Source: Halosimplex pelagicum
GTDB lineage: Archaea > Halobacteriota > Halobacteria > Halobacteriales > Haloarculaceae
DNA: 64,000 nucleotides
Direction: 5' to 3'
NCBI RefSeq assembly: GCF_013415905.1
Contig: NZ_CP058909.1
Location: forward strand, 4,216,001 to 4,280,000
The translations under genes and the position numbers were made by a program. This document shows positions 43,023-52,721 of the stretch, in pieces. Within the stretch, counting starts at the first letter, position 1. Each line of letters starts with the position of its first letter. The notes below the pieces were generated by a model, which was given only the letters and a program-made list of their open reading frames with translations, searched no databases and was not told the DNA's origin.

Positions 43023-43808
43023 TCAGTCGTCGACCGAGCCGAGGAACCGACCGACCGCGCGGCCGAACGCGTCCGGTCGTTCGGCCATCGAGAGGTGGGC
43101 GGCGTCGGGGATCTCGACGTACTCGCAGTTCGGAAGCCCGTCGGCGAGGAACTCGTGGGACGAGGGCGGGGTCAACGAGTCGTGCTCGCCGACGACGGCC
43201 AGTGCGGGGGCGTCGACCTCATCGAGGCGCTCGCGAACGTCGAAGGCGTGGCAGGTCAGGAAGTCCCGGCGGGTGACCGCCCGGCCGGTGGCCCGCAGCT
43301 GGGACCGCGACCGGTCGAGCGTCCGCTCGTCGGCGTCGTGGAACAGTCGATTCTCCCCGTGAAGGAAGTCGACGGCGCGGTCGAAGTCCTCGGCGAGCCA
43401 CTCCCGCAGGTCCTCGCCGACGGCGAGTTTCGCGCCGGTCCCGGCCAGCACGAGCGCTCCCGGGTCGAACTCCGCGTCGAGCGCCACGCGGAGGACGACG
43501 GCGCCGCCCAGGGAGTTGCCGACGAGCGCGTCCGCGCCGGTCTCCTCCGCTACAGCGACCACGTCTCGCGCGTACGCGTCGAGGGTCTCGGGACCCGGAT
43601 CGGTCGCCACGTCCTCGGAGTCGCCGTGGCCGCTCAGATCGAGGGCGGCGGCTGGGTGAGCGGGGCCGTCCGGCCCGTACTGGGCGGCCCACAGCCGGTG
43701 GGTCGCGCCGCTGCCGTGGACGTACAGTACCGCCGCGCCGGCTCCCGAATCCCGGTCACCGGCGGTCCGATAGGCCGTCTCCCGGCCGTCGTGGCGAACC
43801 GTCTCCAT
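43023..43808 (-). CDS. alpha/beta-fold hydrolase
   Basis: A 261-aa alpha/beta hydrolase. The oxyanion region is YVHGSGATHRLW, the nucleophile elbow is VGNSLGGAVVL (Ser near residue 95), the acid is likely Asp in ALAVVGEHDSLTPP, and the catalytic His is in IPDAAHLSM near the C-terminus. Likely an esterase or epoxide-type hydrolase; substrate unknown. The ATG at 43808 is preferred; the frame to 43871 adds only Arg/Gly-rich residues. Confidence 0.88.
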   Translation of the reverse strand: METVRHDGRETAYRTAGDRDSGAGAAVLYVHGSGATHRLWAAQYGPDGPAHPAAALDLSGHGDSEDVATDPGPETLDAYARDVVAVAEETGADALVGNSLGGAVVLRVALDAEFDPGALVLAGTGAKLAVGEDLREWLAEDFDRAVDFLHGENRLFHDADERTLDRSRSQLRATGRAVTRRDFLTCHAFDVRERLDEVDAPALAVVGEHDSLTPPSSHEFLADGLPNCEYVEIPDAAHLSMAERPDAFGRAVGRFLGSVDD

Positions 43809-43954
43809 ACCGGCCGTTGGGCCGCCCGCCTCAAAGCCGCGGCGACGGCGGCGGCCGTCGCCCCGTCCCAAACCCCCAGACGCCTGTCAGTGTGAACCGC
43901 AATTGTACCGATCGGTGTCGAAACAGCCACGTACGGGGGTAAATAGGCGATAGA

Positions 43955-43962
43955 TTTATATA
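43955..43962 (+). promoter_or_regulatory. TATA box of the Hsp20-like/cdc48 operon
   Basis: TTTATATA lies 26-33 nt before the ATG at 43988, the spacing of a strong leaderless archaeal promoter. The HSR1-type palindrome follows it directly. Confidence 0.75.
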
Positions 43963-43971
43963 GTTATCGCG

Positions 43972-43986
43972 CTAACTCTGAGTTAG
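43972..43986. promoter_or_regulatory. CTAAC-N5-GTTAG operator (HSR1-type heat-shock motif)
   Basis: CTAACTCTGAGTTAG is a perfect palindrome (7-bp arms around one base) ending 1 nt before the start codon. As I recall it, the HSR1 heat-shock regulator of Archaeoglobus fulgidus binds CTAAC-N5-GTTAG upstream of an operon encoding HSR1, Hsp20 and a Cdc48-type ATPase. Here the same motif sits before an Hsp20-like gene and cdc48. No HSR1-like gene is in this operon. Binding would block the transcription start. Confidence 0.7.
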
Positions 43987-43987
43987 T

Positions 43988-44218
43988 ATGACCGGAACCC
44001 AACAGCTGGCCGACGACGTCGGCCTGCGGCGCTACGAGTACGACGACGAGCAGACGGTGCTGGCGGCGGACCTCGGCCCCGGCCGGAACGCCTCGGTCGA
44101 CGTGCTCGACGACGCGGTCATCGTCGTCGTGGACGGAGAGCAGTATGACCTGGAGCTTTCGGGTGACGCGCGAGCGTTTATCCGCAACGGCGTCCTCACT
44201 ATCGAGGTGAGCCAATGA
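43988..44218 (+). CDS. Hsp20-like/GvpH-like small protein (DUF7127-like)
   Basis: A 76-aa protein with the beta-strand pattern of an alpha-crystallin (Hsp20) core fragment: [34 protein letters not shown] ... [12 protein letters not shown]. It is shorter than normal Hsp20 (about 140 aa), lacking the N-terminal oligomerisation arm. I recall DUF7127 for this haloarchaeal family beside cdc48. ATG 43988 follows the palindromic operator; its stop overlaps cdc48 by ATGA. Confidence 0.8.
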   Translation: MTGTQQLADDVGLRRYEYDDEQTVLAADLGPGRNASVDVLDDAVIVVVDGEQYDLELSGDARAFIRNGVLTIEVSQ

Positions 44219-46485
44219 GACTCACTGTCAAGCCCCTCAAGCAGAAGGACGCGGGGCGCGGACTCGCCGCCATCGACCGCGCGGCGATGTCGGAGCTCGA
44301 CCTGGAGAACGGCGACTACATCGTCATCGAGGGCGGCGACGGCACCCGCGCGGTCGCGCGCGTCTGGCCGGGCTACCCCGAGGACGAGGGCCGCGGCGTC
44401 ATCCGCATCGACGGCCGCCTCCGCCAGGAGGCCGACGTGGGCATCGACGACAACGTCGACGTCGAGAAGGCGGACGTGAACCCGGCCAGCCGGGTCAGCG
44501 TCGCGCTCCCGCAGAACCTCCGGGTTCGCGGCAACGTCGGCCCGATGATCCGAAACAACCTCAGCGGCCAGGCCGTCACCGAGGGCCAGACCGTCCCCGT
44601 TAGCTTCGGACTCGGTCCGCTCTCGTCGATGAGCGGCCAGAAGATCCCGCTGAAGATCGCGGGCACCGAGCCCTCGGGCACCGTCGTCGTGACGGACTCG
44701 ACGGAGGTCGACGTGGCCGAGGAGCCCGCCGAGCAGATCACCGGCGGCGCCCCCGGCGCCCCCGAGGGCGGCACGCCCGACATCACCTACGAGGACATCG
44801 GCGGCCTGGACGACGAGCTCGAACAGGTCCGCGAGATGATCGAGCTGCCGATGCGCCACCCCGAGCTGTTCGAGACGCTCGGCATCGAGCCGCCGAAGGG
44901 CGTCCTGCTCCACGGCCCGCCCGGCACCGGGAAGACGCTCATGGCGAAAGCGGTCGCCAACGAGATCGACGCGTACTTCACCGACATCTCCGGGCCGGAG
45001 ATCATGTCGAAGTACTACGGGGAGAGCGAGGAGCAGCTCCGCGAGATCTTCGACGAGGCCGAGGAGAACTCCCCCGCGATCGTCTTCATCGACGAGATCG
45101 ACTCCATCGCGCCCAAGCGCGGTGAGACCCAGGGCGACGTGGAACGGCGCGTCGTCGCGCAACTCCTGAGCCTGATGGACGGGCTGGAGTCGCGCGGCCA
45201 GGTCATCGTCATCGGCGCGACCAACCGCGTCGACGCCGTCGACCCGGCGCTGCGCCGCGGCGGTCGCTTCGACCGCGAGATCGAGATCGGCGTCCCCGAC
45301 AAGAACGGTCGCAAGGAGATCCTGCAGGTCCACACCCGCGGGATGCCCCTGGTGGAGGGGATCGACCTCGACCAGTACGCCGAGAGCACGCACGGCTTCG
45401 TCGGCGCGGACCTCGAATCGCTGGCCAAGGAGTCGGCGATGAACGCACTGCGCCGCATCCGGCCGGAACTCGACCTCGAATCGGACCAGATCGACGCCGA
45501 GGTGCTCGAACACCTGGAAGTCACGGAGGACGACTTCAAGCAGGCGCTGAAGGGCATCGAGCCCTCGGCCCTGCGCGAGGTGTTCGTCGAGGTGCCCGAC
45601 GTGACCTGGGACCAGGTCGGCGGGCTCGAAGACACCAAGGAACGGCTGCGCGAGACGATCCAGTGGCCGCTGGACTACCCCGAGGTGTTCGAGGCCATGG
45701 ACATGGACGCCGCCAAGGGCGTGCTGATGTACGGCCCGCCCGGCACCGGGAAGACCCTGCTCGCCAAGGCCATCGCCAACGAGGCCCAGTCGAACTTCAT
45801 CTCGATCAAGGGCCCCGAACTGCTGAACAAGTTCGTGGGCGAGTCCGAGAAGGGCGTCCGCGAGGTCTTCGAGAAGGCTCGCGCGAACGCACCCACCGTG
45901 GTGTTCTTCGACGAGATCGACTCCATCGCCGGCGAACGCGGCGGGTCGAGCACCGACTCCGGCGTCGGTGAGCGCGTCGTCTCCCAGCTGCTGACCGAGC
46001 TGGACGGCCTCGAAGAGCTGGAGGACGTGGTCGTCATCGCGACGACGAACCGCCCGGACCTCATCGACAGCGCGCTGCTGCGGCCCGGTCGCCTGGACAG
46101 GCACGTCCACGTGCCGGTCCCGGACGAGGAGGGCCGCCGGAAGATCTTCGAGGTCCACACCCGCGACAAGCCGCTCGCCGAGGGCGTCGACCTGGACGAC
46201 CTGGCGGCCCGCACGGACGGCTACGTCGGCGCCGACATCGAGGCGGTCACCCGCGAGGCGTCGATGGCCGCGACCCGCGAGTTCCTCGCGAGCGTCGACC
46301 CCGAGGACATCGGCGACTCCGTCGGCAACGTGAAGGTCACGATGGACCACTTCGAGCACGCGCTCGGCGAGGTCGGCCCCAGCGTCGACGCGGACACTCG
46401 CGAGCAGTACGAGGAGATCGAAGAGCGGTTCGACACCGCCGAAGCCGAGACCGGCACCGACGAACTCGGCCGCACCTTCCAGTAG
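44215..46485 (+). CDS. cdc48: Cdc48/VCP AAA+ ATPase
   Basis: A 756-aa Cdc48 unfoldase (CdcH in haloarchaea). The N-terminal double-psi barrel ([15 protein letters not shown] ... ) covers about 1-185. Tandem AAA domains each carry Walker A GPPGTGKT (near 233 and 505), Walker [10 protein letters not shown] and VFFDEIDSI, and arginine fingers (RxxGRFDRE, RPGRLDR). It unfolds substrates, probably feeding the proteasome. Overlapping ATGA with the Hsp20-like gene and the HSR1-type promoter suggest heat-shock control. A T6 terminator follows. C-terminal tail ends [10 protein letters not shown]. Confidence 0.97.
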   Translation: MRLTVKPLKQKDAGRGLAAIDRAAMSELDLENGDYIVIEGGDGTRAVARVWPGYPEDEGRGVIRIDGRLRQEADVGIDDNVDVEKADVNPASRVSVALPQNLRVRGNVGPMIRNNLSGQAVTEGQTVPVSFGLGPLSSMSGQKIPLKIAGTEPSGTVVVTDSTEVDVAEEPAEQITGGAPGAPEGGTPDITYEDIGGLDDELEQVREMIELPMRHPELFETLGIEPPKGVLLHGPPGTGKTLMAKAVANEIDAYFTDISGPEIMSKYYGESEEQLREIFDEAEENSPAIVFIDEIDSIAPKRGETQGDVERRVVAQLLSLMDGLESRGQVIVIGATNRVDAVDPALRRGGRFDREIEIGVPDKNGRKEILQVHTRGMPLVEGIDLDQYAESTHGFVGADLESLAKESAMNALRRIRPELDLESDQIDAEVLEHLEVTEDDFKQALKGIEPSALREVFVEVPDVTWDQVGGLEDTKERLRETIQWPLDYPEVFEAMDMDAAKGVLMYGPPGTGKTLLAKAIANEAQSNFISIKGPELLNKFVGESEKGVREVFEKARANAPTVVFFDEIDSIAGERGGSSTDSGVGERVVSQLLTELDGLEELEDVVVIATTNRPDLIDSALLRPGRLDRHVHVPVPDEEGRRKIFEVHTRDKPLAEGVDLDDLAARTDGYVGADIEAVTREASMAATREFLASVDPEDIGDSVGNVKVTMDHFEHALGEVGPSVDADTREQYEEIEERFDTAEAETGTDELGRTFQ

Positions 46486-46499
46486 GGCGCGGACCGACT

Positions 46500-46520
46500 C
46501 CCCCTGCGACGGCGTTTTTT
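46500..46520 (+). terminator. T-tract terminator after cdc48
   Basis: GGCGTTTTTTC with six T residues (46515-46520) lies about 30 nt past the cdc48 stop. U-rich tracts of this sort are the normal archaeal terminator signal. Confidence 0.5.
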
Positions 46521-46566
46521 CGACGGCTCGACCGACCAGCGACGGCCCCGAAGCGTCGTACCCCGT

Positions 46567-46610
46567 ATTAATATGTGTTAATATACCCTAAATACTTAAT
46601 ACTATATTAG
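46567..46610 (+). promoter_or_regulatory. AT-rich promoter of the rubrerythrin-like/gdh unit
   Basis: Bases 46567-46610 are almost all A/T, in contrast to the ~65% GC flanks. They contain TATTAA-N6-TTAATA (an inverted repeat) and CTATATTA about 22-29 nt before the GTG at 46631. The latter is at leaderless TATA distance. The upstream inverted repeat may be a regulator site. Confidence 0.6.
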
Positions 46611-46630
46611 TCCAGGCCGTCGCTCCTGAC

Positions 46631-46783
46631 GTGCCCCATCATCAGGACATCGCCGACGACGCGGAGACGAAATCGAACTACGAGTGCCTCGGTTGCGGGA
46701 CGATCGTGGAGGCGGAGTCGCATCCGGGGGGCTGCCCGGACTGCGACGGAGAGTTCCAGAACCGCGCGATGTCGCTGGAGTGA
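46631..46783 (+). CDS. rubrerythrin-like zinc mini-protein (DUF7129-like)
   Basis: A 50-aa protein from GTG: VPHHQDIADDAETKSNYE then CLGCGTIVEAESHPGGCPDCDGEF. The two CxxC pairs form a rubredoxin/rubrerythrin-type zinc or iron knuckle, matching the small haloarchaeal rubrerythrin-like domain proteins (DUF7129). Function unknown; metal or redox binding is likely. The TATA at 46602-46609 fits the GTG. The gdh ATG lies 12 nt past its stop, so the pair may be one transcript. Confidence 0.8.
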   Translation: MPHHQDIADDAETKSNYECLGCGTIVEAESHPGGCPDCDGEFQNRAMSLE

Positions 46784-46795
46784 GCGTCCTTCCTC

Positions 46796-48094
46796 ATGTC
46801 TTCAGACACACCTGCGCAGTCGACAGTCGATAGCACCGAACCCCCCGCCGGCGAGTCGGAGTCGGCGCTGGCGACGGCGCGGCGCCAGCTCACGAGGGCC
46901 GCCTCGCTGGTCGATGTCGACCCCAACGTCGTCGAGCGGTTCCTCCACCCGGACGCGGTCCACGAGGTGACCGTGCCGATCGAGCGCGACGACGGGAGCG
47001 TCGAGGTGTTCCGCGGGTTCCGCGCCCAGCACGACAGCGTCCGCGGGCCGTACAAGGGCGGGATACGGTTCCACCCGGAGGTCTCCCGCGAGGAGTCGAT
47101 CGGCCTCGCCATGTGGATGACCTGGAAGTGCGCGGTGATGGACATCCCCTTCGGCGGCGCGAAGGGCGGCGTCGTCGTCGACCCCAAGCAGTTGAGCGAC
47201 GACGAGCGCGAGCGGCTCACCCGGCGGTTCACCGACGAGATCCGCAACGTCATCGGGCCGACGACGGACATCCCGGCGCCGGACATGGGGACCGACGCCG
47301 AGACGATGTCGTGGATGATGGACGCCTACAGCATGCAGGAGGCCGAGACCATCCCCGGCGTCGTGACCGGGAAACCGCCGGTCATCGGTGGCAGCGAGGG
47401 ACGTGCCGAAGCGCCCGGGCGGAGCGTCGCCATCGTGACCCGCGAGGTCGCCGAGTACTACGACACGCCGCTCTCGGAGGCGACCGTCGCCGTGCAGGGC
47501 TTCGGGAGCGTCGGCGCGAACGCCGCGCGCCTGCTCGACGACTGGGGCGCGTCCGTCGTCGCCGTCAGCGACGTGACCGGCGCGGCCTACGACCCCGACG
47601 GGCTCGACACCCGCTCGATCCCATCCCACGAGGAACGGCCCGAAGCGGTCGCGGCCCACGCCGACCGCACCGTCACGAACGACGAACTACTGGGACTCGA
47701 CGTGGACGTGCTCGTCCCCGCGGCGGTCGGCAACGCGATCACCGAGGCGAACGTCTCCGACGTTCGAGCGGACATCGTCGTCGAGGGCGCGAACGGCCCG
47801 GTGTCGTTCGCCGCGGACGAGATCCTCGCCGACCGCGGGGTACCGGTGGTCCCGGACATCCTCGCGAACGCCGGCGGCGTCACCGTCTCGTACTTCGAGT
47901 GGCTCCAGGACATCAACCGCCGCTCGTGGTCCGCCGAGCGCGTCAACGAGGAGCTGGAGACGGAGATGCTCGCGGCGTTCGAGGCCGTGACCGACGAGTT
48001 CGAGGCCGGCGACGTGACCTGGCGCGACGCGGCCTACGCCGTCGCGCTCTCCCGGATCGCCGAAGCCCACGAGGCGCGCGGGCTCTGGCCCTGA
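46796..48094 (+). CDS. gdh: glutamate dehydrogenase family enzyme
   Basis: A 432-aa Glu/Leu/Phe/Val dehydrogenase, interconverting glutamate and 2-oxoglutarate plus ammonia. Substrate-binding motifs are [23 protein letters not shown] (catalytic Lys) and [14 protein letters not shown]. The Rossmann motif is [12 protein letters not shown], with [16 protein letters not shown] in the C-terminal part. The first ~28 residues are an acidic, low-complexity extension. Cofactor choice (NAD or NADP) cannot be settled. Probably transcribed with the rubrerythrin-like gene. Confidence 0.94.
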   Translation: MSSDTPAQSTVDSTEPPAGESESALATARRQLTRAASLVDVDPNVVERFLHPDAVHEVTVPIERDDGSVEVFRGFRAQHDSVRGPYKGGIRFHPEVSREESIGLAMWMTWKCAVMDIPFGGAKGGVVVDPKQLSDDERERLTRRFTDEIRNVIGPTTDIPAPDMGTDAETMSWMMDAYSMQEAETIPGVVTGKPPVIGGSEGRAEAPGRSVAIVTREVAEYYDTPLSEATVAVQGFGSVGANAARLLDDWGASVVAVSDVTGAAYDPDGLDTRSIPSHEERPEAVAAHADRTVTNDELLGLDVDVLVPAAVGNAITEANVSDVRADIVVEGANGPVSFAADEILADRGVPVVPDILANAGGVTVSYFEWLQDINRRSWSAERVNEELETEMLAAFEAVTDEFEAGDVTWRDAAYAVALSRIAEAHEARGLWP

Positions 48095-48192
48095 CCGTCC
48101 GCCGGCGGTCGCCCGGACGGACGCCCTCGTCGGACCCGCTCGCCGTGCCCGAAGCGCAACTGCATTGACGGTCGAGTCCTCAGTGTCGGCCG

Positions 48193-48747
48193 ATGAACGT
48201 CAGCGAGCACGTCCCGGCGGTGTCGGGCGTCCTCTCGGTCGTCGCGCTCGCGCTCGTCTTCGCGGCGGCGCTGCAGGCGATCCCCCAGAGCCTCCTGCCG
48301 CGGGCGCCCGACGCGGTGCTTGCGGCGATCCCCCACGTCAACGCCGTCGTGAGCGCGACGGCGGTCGGGACCATCGTCGTCGGCTGGCGAGCCATCCGCC
48401 GGGGCGACGTGGCGCGCCACCGCGCGGCGATGCTGTCGACGACCGGCCTGTTCGCCCTCTTTCTGGTCGCCTACCTCTATCGGGTGGCCCTGCTCGGGCC
48501 GAGCGACTTCTCCGGGCCGCCGCTGGTCGAGGGCGTGATCTATCCGGGGATCCTGGCGATCCACATCGTCCTCGCCATCGTCTGCGTCCCGCTCGTCATC
48601 TACGTCCTCCTGCTGGCGCTGACCCGTTCGGTGCCAGAGTTGCGCGAGACGCGCCACCCGACCGTCGGCCGGGTCGCGGCGGCGCTGTGGCTGATCTCCT
48701 TCACCCTGGGCGTCGTCGTCTACCTCATGCTGTACGTGCTGTTCTGA
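48193..48747 (+). CDS. DUF420 membrane protein
   Basis: A 184-aa membrane protein with five helices and conserved His positions (AIPHVNAVV, LAIHIVLA, and RHRAAML), the pattern of DUF420. Bacterial relatives (CtaM-like) help assemble haem-copper oxidases. No cox genes adjoin, so the role here is inferred. The start ATG 48193 is first in the frame. Convergent with the Gfo/Idh gene at 48781. Confidence 0.85.
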   Translation: MNVSEHVPAVSGVLSVVALALVFAAALQAIPQSLLPRAPDAVLAAIPHVNAVVSATAVGTIVVGWRAIRRGDVARHRAAMLSTTGLFALFLVAYLYRVALLGPSDFSGPPLVEGVIYPGILAIHIVLAIVCVPLVIYVLLLALTRSVPELRETRHPTVGRVAAALWLISFTLGVVVYLMLYVLF

Positions 48748-48780
48748 AGCCGAAGCGGTCGCGGGATCGGTCGATCGGCG

Positions 48781-49899
48781 CTACTCCGCCGCGTCGCCGT
48801 CGTCGCTCTCGGGGACGTACTCCAGTTCGCCGCGCTCGACGAGGTCCGCGAAGGCGTTGTCCTCGGCGTCGAGCGGAAAGTCGACGCGGCCGCGCTTGCG
48901 CGCGGACTCGTAGGCGCCGAAGATGATCTCGGCCGTCTTCAGCCCGTTCTTCGCGCCGAGTTCGGACTCCCGGTCCTCCGCCAGCGCGTCGACGACCTCG
49001 GTCGCCGCGCGGTCGATATACTCGCTGCCGTACTGTCGTCCCTCGGCGTTGGCGCCGTGGAGGTCCTCCCCGTCTACGTCGATCGCTTGCCACGACCCGT
49101 CGCCGGCGCGGCGGATCTCCAGCATGTTCCCGGTGTCGCTGTCGATGCGGATCTCGCCCTCGGTGCCGCGGATCACGTGGGCGGCGTCGGCGAAGTCGCT
49201 CCCTTCGCCGCCCGAAATGACGCCCTGGACGCCGGTCTCGTACTCCCAGAGCGCCCAGGCCTGATTCTCTTGGTGCATGCCGAAGCGCACGTCCTCCTCG
49301 CGGTAGTCGATCTGGGCGATGACCCACTCGGGCTCGGCCTCGCCGGCGAACATGCCGGTCAGATCGATCGTGTGAGCGCCGGTGTCGTACAGGTCGCTCC
49401 ACGTCGTCTCGATCCGCCGCAACTCGCCGATCTCGCCGCCGTCGACCAGCCGTTTCGCCTCTCTGAACGGTTTTCCGAACCGTCGCTGACGGTTGAACGT
49501 GAGCTGTACGTCGCGGCGCCAGCAGGCGTCGGCCATCCGCCGGGCCGACCCCCAGGTGTGCGCCATCGGCTTCTCGGCGTGGATCGCCGAGACGACGCCG
49601 CTACGGGCGCAGTCGACGACCACGTCCTCGTGGATCGCCGGCGGGACCGCGACCGTCACGATATCCGGCTCCACGGCGTCGAGCATCGCCTCGTACTCCT
49701 CGAAGACGTTCTCGTCGGGCAGATCGAACGTCCGGCCGAACGCTTCGGCGTGCTCCGGGACGATGTCCGCGCAGGCGACGACCTCACAGCGGTCGTCGTT
49801 CTCGAACGACTCGGCGTGGCGGTAGCCCATCGCGAACCCCTCGACGGTCGGGTTCTCCGGGTCCGGCCCCGTTCCGACGACGGCGACGGTGTACGTCAT
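48781..49899 (-). CDS. Gfo/Idh/MocA-family oxidoreductase (second copy)
   Basis: A 372-aa oxidoreductase. The Rossmann start is TVAVVGTGPDPENPT, with an unusual insertion after the first GxG (PDPENPTVEGFAMGYRHAESF). The EKP motif is HAEKPMAHTW, near residue 115. Only about a quarter of its length resembles the 30683 gene closely, so they are distinct paralogues. Substrate unknown, probably a sugar or inositol derivative. The start at 49899 has no close TATA on the minus strand. Confidence 0.88.
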   Translation of the reverse strand: MTYTVAVVGTGPDPENPTVEGFAMGYRHAESFENDDRCEVVACADIVPEHAEAFGRTFDLPDENVFEEYEAMLDAVEPDIVTVAVPPAIHEDVVVDCARSGVVSAIHAEKPMAHTWGSARRMADACWRRDVQLTFNRQRRFGKPFREAKRLVDGGEIGELRRIETTWSDLYDTGAHTIDLTGMFAGEAEPEWVIAQIDYREEDVRFGMHQENQAWALWEYETGVQGVISGGEGSDFADAAHVIRGTEGEIRIDSDTGNMLEIRRAGDGSWQAIDVDGEDLHGANAEGRQYGSEYIDRAATEVVDALAEDRESELGAKNGLKTAEIIFGAYESARKRGRVDFPLDAEDNAFADLVERGELEYVPESDDGDAAE

Positions 49900-50052
49900 G
49901 CTATCACCCAGCGAGAACGGGCCAAAACCACTTTCGGTCGTTCTCCTTCCCGGAAATCGACGTGTAGTCCGGTAGCGATCGATTCGCGAGGAGGCGCTCT
50001 ACCCGGCGTTCGATCCCGTCGAGCGTTCGATTCTGCCAAACGGCTTGGAAAA

Positions 50053-50060
50053 GATATATC
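50053..50060 (+). promoter_or_regulatory. TATA-like sequences before the 50101 gene
   Basis: AAAAGATATATC (50050-50060) and CAATATA near 50073 both resemble TATA boxes. The second is about 28 nt before the ATG at 50101, suiting a leaderless start; the first may be an alternative promoter. Confidence 0.5.
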
Positions 50061-50100
50061 ACTCACTTCTCACCAATATACGAACAGTCGAGCTATCGAC

Positions 50101-50748
50101 ATGCCAATGATAACTGTCGACGGGTCAGAACTTGAGTACGAGCGACAGGCGAAGAACAGATCGGAGAGCGTCTTCGAGGCGCAGCTGGTCGTCGAGTCGC
50201 GGACGGGCGAGCGGTCGGTGCGGTCGTTCGAGATCGACGTGTCCGCGCGTGACGACCTGACGGCCGAGCGGATGGAGACGGCCCTCGCCGAGTGGAAGCA
50301 GTCCCACCCCACGCTGACGATCGACCAGGTAGTCGTCGAAGAGACGAAGCGCTGTGGGTTCGGTCGCCGCGTCGGCGAGGCCGACGCGGAGGGCGCCTCC
50401 GAAGCGACGGCCGCGAGCGACGACGCCGGGCGGACACAGCCGCTGTACCGCGGCGGCGGCGCGCAGTCCGTCCCGCGCTCGCCCGTCGGGTTCGGCGACG
50501 TGCCCGTCGAGCGCGGCGAGGAGGTCACCTTCCACGTGGCCGGCCCCGACTCGTCGGTGTACGGCACCGCCAGCGGGACCGTCACCGGCGTCAAGACCGG
50601 GACCGAGGACTACAACGTCCTCATCATCGAGACCGACTCCGGGACCAAGCGCGTCCGCGAGGACTGGGTCGTCGACGAGAGCGACGACGAAACCGACGAT
50701 GCGGAAGCCGACGCCGACGACGGCGACGCCGAGAGCGACGAGTCCTGA
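50101..50748 (+). CDS. hypothetical protein with acidic tail
   Basis: A 215-aa protein. The N-terminal ~85 residues form an alpha/beta stretch (MITVDGSELEYERQAKNRSES ... FEAQLVVESR). A 40-residue low-complexity linker follows, then a beta-rich domain of about 70 residues (GDVPVERGEEVTFHVAGPD ... NVLIIETDSGTKRVREDWVVDE), and a very acidic tail. It resembles no family I can name. ATG at 50101 is chosen; ATG 50107 is also possible. Divergent from the Gfo/Idh gene and convergent with sdhA. Confidence 0.65.
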   Translation: MPMITVDGSELEYERQAKNRSESVFEAQLVVESRTGERSVRSFEIDVSARDDLTAERMETALAEWKQSHPTLTIDQVVVEETKRCGFGRRVGEADAEGASEATAASDDAGRTQPLYRGGGAQSVPRSPVGFGDVPVERGEEVTFHVAGPDSSVYGTASGTVTGVKTGTEDYNVLIIETDSGTKRVREDWVVDESDDETDDAEADADDGDAESDES

Positions 50749-50895
50749 ACGGTCAGCGGTCGCGGTTTCTCGGACGCTTCTCACGGTAGCGTAGCGGCCG
50801 CGAGCGCGTCGGAAGCGCGAGCTCTTCTCGGCTCTCGTTCGCGTCGCTCACGGGGACGGAGCGAGCGGGGAAGTCCGCCGGCGAGAGAGACGGTC

Positions 50896-52719
50896 TCAGT
50901 AGCTGCGTTCCTTGGGCTCGTACTCCTTCTCGCCTTCGAGGAGGACGGGCTTGTAGTACAGTTCGGGGCTGCCCTCGTTCCAGGCGAGCATGGTGTGTTT
51001 GAGCCACTCGTCGTCCCGGCGCTCCTGGTACTGCTCGCGCCAGTGGGCGCCGCGGAACTCCTCGCGGGCGAGGGCGCCGACCGTGATGGCCTCGGCGATG
51101 TCGATGATGTTGCGGGTCTCCATCGTGTGCATCAGGTCGGTGTTGTAGGTGCGCGAGGGGTCCGAGGCGGCGACGTGGCGGTAGCGCTCGCGGGCCTCGC
51201 GGATGTCGTCGAGCGCGTCCACGAGGTTGTCCTCGCGGCGGAAGACGTTGACGTTGGCCGTCATCGTCTGCTGGATGTCGTCGCGGACCTGCGCGTGGTT
51301 GACGCCCTCGTCTTCGAGCAGGCGGTCGACCCGCTCCTGCTGGCGCTGGATCTCGCTCTCGACGACGGTCCCCGCGTCGACGGCCGCGCCGTCGGCGGCG
51401 ACGGACTCGTCGCTGCCGCCGACCGCTCCGACCTCGACGTTCTCGGGGATCTCGCCGGCCTCGCTCTTGGCCGAGGGGCCGGTCGCGATCTCGGCTTCCT
51501 TCATGTCGGCGCCGGCGGCGTGCCGGCCGGCGCGGGCGCCGAAGACGAGCAGTTCGGGCAGGGCGTTGCCGCCGAGGCGGTTGCCGCCGTGCAGGGAGAC
51601 GCAGGCCGTCTCGCCGGCCGCGTAGAGGCCGTCGATGCAGGTGTGGCCGTTCTCGTCGCACTCGACGCCGCCCATCTGGTAGTGCTGGCCGGGCTTGACC
51701 GGCATCGGCTCGTCGAGGCCGTCGACGCCCTCGAAGTCCTCCGCGAGGTGGAGGATGTTTTCGAGGCGGTCGAGGATGCGCTCCTCGCCCAGGTGGCGCA
51801 TGTCGAGGTGGACGTACTCGTCCTCGATACCGCGGCCCGCGTTGACCTCCGTGAGTTCGGCGCGGGAGACCACGTCCCGGGAGGCGAGCTCCCCGTCGTT
51901 GTTCGCGTAGCCGTACTCGAACATCAGCCGCTCCTCCTCGTCGTTGTAGAGGATGCCGCCCTCGCCGCGGACGCCCTCGGAGATCAGCACTCCAGTGGAG
52001 GGGAGCGTCGTGGGGTGGAACTGGACGAACTCCATGTCCTCCAGCGGGACGCCGGCGCGGTAGGCCATCGCGTAGCCGTCGCCGGTGTTGGCGACGGCGT
52101 TGGTGGTGTGGTCGAACACCTGGCCGGGGCCGCCGGTGGCGAGGATGACGCCGTCGGTGGCGCGGTAGCCCTCGATCTCGCCGCTGGCGATGTCGTAGGC
52201 GACGACGCCGTGACACTCCCGGTCCTCCACGTCGTCGTGGTCGGTCACCGCCAGGTCGAGGACCTGCTGTTCCTCGTAGACGGTGATGCCGCGCTTGACG
52301 ACCTGCTCGTACATCGTGTGGAGCAGGTGGTGGCCGGTCTCGGCGCCGGCGTAGGTGGTCCGGGGGTGGGAGAGGCCGCCGAACGGCCGCTGGGAGACGG
52401 TGCCGTCCTCCTCGCGGGAGAACGGCATCCCCCAGTGTTCGAGCTGGATGACCTCGTCCGGGGCGTCCTGGGCGAAGGTCTCGACCGCGGGGGCGTCCCC
52501 GAGGTAGTCCGACCCCTTCATCGTGTCGTAGGCGTGCAGTTCCCAGGAGTCCTCGGGGTGCAGGGCGGCGTTGATGCCGCCCTCGGCCGCCCCGGTGTGG
52601 CTCCGGACGGGATGGAGCTTCGTGACCATGGCCACGTCCGCCCCCTCTTCGTGCGCCGCGATCGCCGCGCGCAGGCCTGCGCCGCCCGCGCCGACGACGA
52701 GTACGTCGTGTTCGTGCAT
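50896..52719 (-). CDS. sdhA: succinate dehydrogenase flavoprotein subunit
   Basis: A 607-aa SdhA, oxidising succinate to fumarate with covalently bound FAD at the cytoplasmic face of the membrane complex. The FAD Rossmann motif is VVGAGGAGLRAA, the covalent-FAD His is in VRSHTGAAEGGINAA, and catalytic HPTTLPSTGVLISEGVRGEGG and MGGVECDENGHT are present. The C-terminus has the helical capping region. The start overlaps near the sdhB stop (2-nt gap). It is the last gene of the sdhCDBA operon. Confidence 0.96.
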   Translation of the reverse strand: MHEHDVLVVGAGGAGLRAAIAAHEEGADVAMVTKLHPVRSHTGAAEGGINAALHPEDSWELHAYDTMKGSDYLGDAPAVETFAQDAPDEVIQLEHWGMPFSREEDGTVSQRPFGGLSHPRTTYAGAETGHHLLHTMYEQVVKRGITVYEEQQVLDLAVTDHDDVEDRECHGVVAYDIASGEIEGYRATDGVILATGGPGQVFDHTTNAVANTGDGYAMAYRAGVPLEDMEFVQFHPTTLPSTGVLISEGVRGEGGILYNDEEERLMFEYGYANNDGELASRDVVSRAELTEVNAGRGIEDEYVHLDMRHLGEERILDRLENILHLAEDFEGVDGLDEPMPVKPGQHYQMGGVECDENGHTCIDGLYAAGETACVSLHGGNRLGGNALPELLVFGARAGRHAAGADMKEAEIATGPSAKSEAGEIPENVEVGAVGGSDESVAADGAAVDAGTVVESEIQRQQERVDRLLEDEGVNHAQVRDDIQQTMTANVNVFRREDNLVDALDDIREARERYRHVAASDPSRTYNTDLMHTMETRNIIDIAEAITVGALAREEFRGAHWREQYQERRDDEWLKHTMLAWNEGSPELYYKPVLLEGEKEYEPKERSY

Positions 52720-52721
52720 TG

